DNA from: Lactifluus volemus
Taxonomy: Eukaryota > Basidiomycota > Agaricomycetes > Russulales > Russulaceae
DNA length: 22,620 nucleotides
NCBI GenBank assembly: GCA_022376515.1
Contig: WTXI01000478.1
Coordinates: 1 to 22,620 of the forward strand
Direction: 5' to 3'
Below, piece by piece: positions 19,806 through 22,620 of this stretch (its first letter is position 1; the number at the start of each line of letters is the position of its first letter). Position numbers and translations under genes: made by a program. The notes beneath the pieces are model-generated. The model saw only the letters and a program-made list of their open reading frames with translations, was not told the origin of the DNA and made no database searches.

Positions 19806-21143
19806 ATGTCGTCGGACCAGTCATCTTCTCCCATTTCGTCTTCCTCCCTCAGGCGCAGACATTCTGGCTCAGCGACAACGCTCCCACCTGCACTCGCGAC
19901 TCTCCGAAATAATGTTAATTTGTCTGTCGATCCCCCACCACGACCAAAATCAACCCCTGCAGACGAGCGAAACCGACTGCCCTCCAGAAAGCGTCTTCAC
20001 GAGGGGAGTAACAACTCAAGTGAGACCTCAGATGACGAGGTAATGCCGGCTCCTGTGCCATTGCATCAACACGATGGTGTTTTACGCCAACAGGAAGTGC
20101 AGCTTGTACATGAGGAGGATCAGGGGGTTCCTTCGAGGCCGACGCGGCCATTGCCCACTGGTCGTTCTCGTGGCTTGCCCAGCTCGAATCCATCGATGGT
20201 TCCGGTCGCGGCGCAGGTCCCCCGCGGGCCAAGTGCGCTGAATGGTCCCCGCCGACTCTTTGTCATACTTGAGCAGGCGTGCCTTGAAGCGTATAAGGTT
20301 AGTAGCACCGGCAAGTCGCGTAACGGGCGGGAAGGCGAGGCAAAATACACGCTCCTCAATTGCGACGATCATCAAGGCATCCTCGCCAAGACTGGTCGTG
20401 ATATCGCTGACGCTCGGCCCGACATCACGCATCAGTGTCTCTTGACGTTGCTCGACTCGCCGTTGAACAAGGCTGGCCTGCTGCAGGTTTACATACACAC
20501 CGCAAAGGGTACGCTTATCGAGGTGAACCCGCACGTACGGATTCCTCGCACGTTCAAGCGGTTTAGCGGGCTCATGGGTCAGTCGATGATTTTTACGTCC
20601 CTTCTTGCCCCTTTTCTGACCAATGGTTCCGGATTCATCAGTGCAATTGCTGCACAGGCTTTCCATTCGGGGCGTGAATGGCCCAGAGAAGCTTCTGAAA
20701 GTCATAAAGGTGTGTCACCGTTTTAGCGCCTGGGTCCGATCTCATGACCAAACCTGTCATTAGAACCCTATCACTGACCATCTTCCTGTGAACACGCATA
20801 AAATCAGTACGTCCGTAGCAAAAAATGCTCAATTTGTTGGCTCATGGGACATTGGAAAGCTCTCTCGGGTGACTCTCAAACCGTGCGATTGTCGCGATAC
20901 TTGCCTACGCTGCCCAGTACACATCATCTTGCCGTGTTTGTTGGCGCGATGGCCGTGGAAGGGACGACTTTGCAGATCACATCGTTGATCAGAAGATCAG
21001 CATCAGTGATTATCCGCTCAGTGCCAGCGTAGCTTGTGGCAAGGTAAGATCTGAGCACTGACTGCCCCAGATTATGACTAACAGTTCGGCAGTTTTGCTG
21101 CGCTCTGGAAGAGCTCTGGACATCGTCTGAATTTAAACATTGA
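19806..21143 (+). CDS. EMG1: 18S rRNA pseudouridine N1-methyltransferase EMG1/NEP1, with two frame breaks
   Basis: A SPOUT-class methyltransferase that acts on the hypermodified pseudouridine of 18S rRNA and is needed for 40S subunit assembly in the nucleolus. Exons are 19806-20577, 20642-20709, 20764-20806, 20860-21043 and 21093 to the stop. Core motifs are [14 protein letters not shown] (from about 151), [45 protein letters not shown] and VFVGAMA. Two breaks occur. After VFVGAMA at 20953-20954 one base is missing, and the conserved [11 protein letters not shown] and [11 protein letters not shown] follow only in the next frame. At 21118-21119 another base is missing, so the expected ELWDIV end (stop at 21128-21130) becomes [10 protein letters not shown]. 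Without the first missing base the frame stops at 21030-21032. The first about 148 residues are a Ser/Pro/Arg-rich, probably disordered extension. A later Met at about 131 is an alternative start. Confidence 0.9.
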
Positions 21144-21841
21144 AAACCTCGCAAACCCGCTCCTTAAATGCATGTAACATTATGATATCCCAAAAGCGAG
21201 GACGAGGTCAAGGTCTGGGTATTGGTGATTTTTTTTGTACCATCCACTTACGTTCGGGGATCTACCCGGGGGCTGTTTTGATGATTTGATGTTTGCAGAG
21301 ATATCATACTTGAGCACCAGTGCATTTCAACCTGCGCATCTATTTATCACCCTTGTTTATCGACGCTCTCTACACATCGTACTGATCATGACACAATTAC
21401 CACTGACCTACTCCCACCATCTACTCATCCGCCACGACGATGTGCTTGTGTTTTAGCTGTAACGTCTACACCCTCTGTAATATTGGTACATACGGGTCGC
21501 GCCGCGACCCACATCCCATACTCGTGAAGCACTGCAACTCAACTTGCGGCAGCACGAGTGTTGTAACGAATGAATATGAATAAAAAGGCGATAAGTTGAG
21601 TTTACAATCGGAACAAGGAGTGATGCCAAATGAGGTAATCTGCCTCCAGGTCGGGTCGTGTCGGTCATCGCACAACACAACACAACGCAACGTGCAAAGA
21701 GCTTATCGCGGACGACCATCTATCTCAAAGAATTTTCAATACCTGTATTGTCTTTTTCATCTCAACCTCACACCCAACGTACGAACAAAACCCTCCTACC
21801 CAAACCCCAAACTGCGCAGCAAGTGAAGAAGAAGCAAAGCC
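21144..21841. other. Intergenic between EMG1 and SEC14-like gene
   Basis: There is no supportable gene. A short CACAA microsatellite lies at about 21671-21690. The stretch from about 21700 to 21841 is CT- and A-rich and is probably the SEC14 promoter and leader. Confidence 0.5.
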
Positions 21842-22620
21842 ATGTCGGCACAAGCAAGCGCATCTGCACTCCCGCCAGGCGTGACCGACCCTAATTACAA
21901 CCTCTACCTGGCCGTCTCGGGAACCTGACGTACCGCAACAGCATGCGCTCGAGACCCTCAGGAAGGAGGTACAAGAATGGGGTGAGTTTGTCCCCAAACG
22001 TAAGGACGACGCTACACTGCTCAGGTGAACACACAACTCCCTTTTCCAACTCTTGTTGTTCTGACTGACTACCCCCTTCTCCTCCTCCACCCTTTTTTTG
22101 GTAATAAAAAACATAAATCATGGGCTTTTAGGTTCTTGCGCGCGCGCAAGTTCGATGTGGCCAAGACCAAGGAGATGCTGTTGAGTGCGGAGAAGTGGCG
22201 GAAAGATGTCAAGATCGATGAGCTCGTGCGGTGCGTCGTTTACACACTCGACCAAAAAAAAACAAAAACAAAACGGTAATATTACAGGACGTTCAAATTC
22301 AACGAGAGAGAAGAAGTCAACAAGTATTACCCGCAGTATTACATAAGATTGACAAGGTGCATTCACTTCACCTTTTTGCACCAGTGCGATGACACACACC
22401 GCCTTTTTTTTTTTTAGGACGGTCGTCCTATTTACATCGAGCGACTCGAAAAGTTGGATGTCAAAGCGCTCTATTCCATCACGACACCAGAGCGACTACT
22501 GAACCGGCTGATCTGCGAGTACGAACGCTCGCTGACCACGCGTATGCCGGCGGCGGCGCGCACGGTGGGACACCCTGTGGAGACGTTCTGCACGATCATG
22601 GACCTACAGGGCGTATCGCT
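21842..22620 (+). CDS. SEC14: SEC14-like phosphatidylinositol/phosphatidylcholine transfer protein, 5' part, with three frame breaks
   Basis: A Sec14-family lipid transfer protein, which coordinates phosphoinositide supply with secretion at the Golgi. Exons are 21842-22024, 22132-22230, 22288-22356 and 22418 onward, and the gene runs off the right edge. The CRAL-TRIO N-terminal part shows QQHALETLRKEVQEWGEF, KDDATLLR then FLRARKFDVAKTKEM, AEKWRKD and KYYPQYY. The start of the lipid-binding domain shows DGRPIYIERLEKLD, then TTPERLL and FCTIMDLQGVSL. Exons 1 and 3 do not keep frame as given: one base appears lost at 21910-21911 (stop TGA follows at 21926-21928), one at 21933-21934 and one at 22342. 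Adding these back restores the exon phases exactly. Either the consensus is wrong or this is a decayed copy. The symbol is by family, and orthology to yeast SEC14 rather than a paralogue is not proven. Confidence 0.85.

Noticed and set aside
22411..22417. T-run before an AG in the SEC14-like gene as a transcription terminator
   Set aside because: It is the polypyrimidine tract and acceptor of an intron whose next exon continues the conserved Sec14 sequence.

Overview
The window looks like nuclear DNA of a filamentous basidiomycete, most likely an Agaricomycete. The evidence is dense short spliceosomal introns (about 40-67 nt, GT...AG), no operons, and fungal NACHT-type NLR genes of a kind typical of mushrooms. 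All gene models below were spliced by hand from reading frames, splice signals and family conservation. I ran no database search.

Left edge (1-2700): a decayed repeat-rich stretch. It holds a minus-strand LTR-like sequence (about 854-1255) with a TATA box and a polypurine-like tract at its border. It also holds a near-perfect inverted repeat (1907-2238) whose two arms each carry a broken copy of a Crinkler/RHS-like nuclease-type coding fragment.

Centre (2701-17095): an immune-receptor island. On the minus strand lie a 1419-residue NACHT-WD40 NLR with an MLKL/HeLo-like helical N-terminus (2701-7208) and a 428-residue AGC-like Ser/Thr kinase (7638-9232). The kinase shares a 264-bp divergent promoter interval with the first of two tandem plus-strand NLRs (9497-12932 and 13441-17095). 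These two are nine-exon paralogues with a Goodbye-like N-terminus, a NACHT NTPase and ankyrin repeats, about 1000 and 1069 residues. Seven of their nine exons have identical lengths. The second copy has lost the stop position used by the first and ends in a 135-bp tandem duplication.

Right side (17762-22620): housekeeping genes, all on the plus strand. They are uracil phosphoribosyltransferase (FUR1, 237 aa, intact), the 18S rRNA pseudouridine N1-methyltransferase EMG1/NEP1, and the 5' half of a SEC14-like phosphatidylinositol transfer protein that runs off the window. EMG1 and SEC14 together show five single-base losses in short G/C runs that break otherwise well conserved frames. The large genes to their left show none, so a consensus error or a local decay event should be checked.

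How it fits together: the NLRs are probably non-self or cell-death receptors, each with a variable repeat sensor (WD40 or ankyrin), a NACHT switch and an N-terminal effector or adaptor. The divergently paired kinase could be co-regulated with the ankyrin NLR, which is inference only. The flanking housekeeping genes mark the edge of the variable island.
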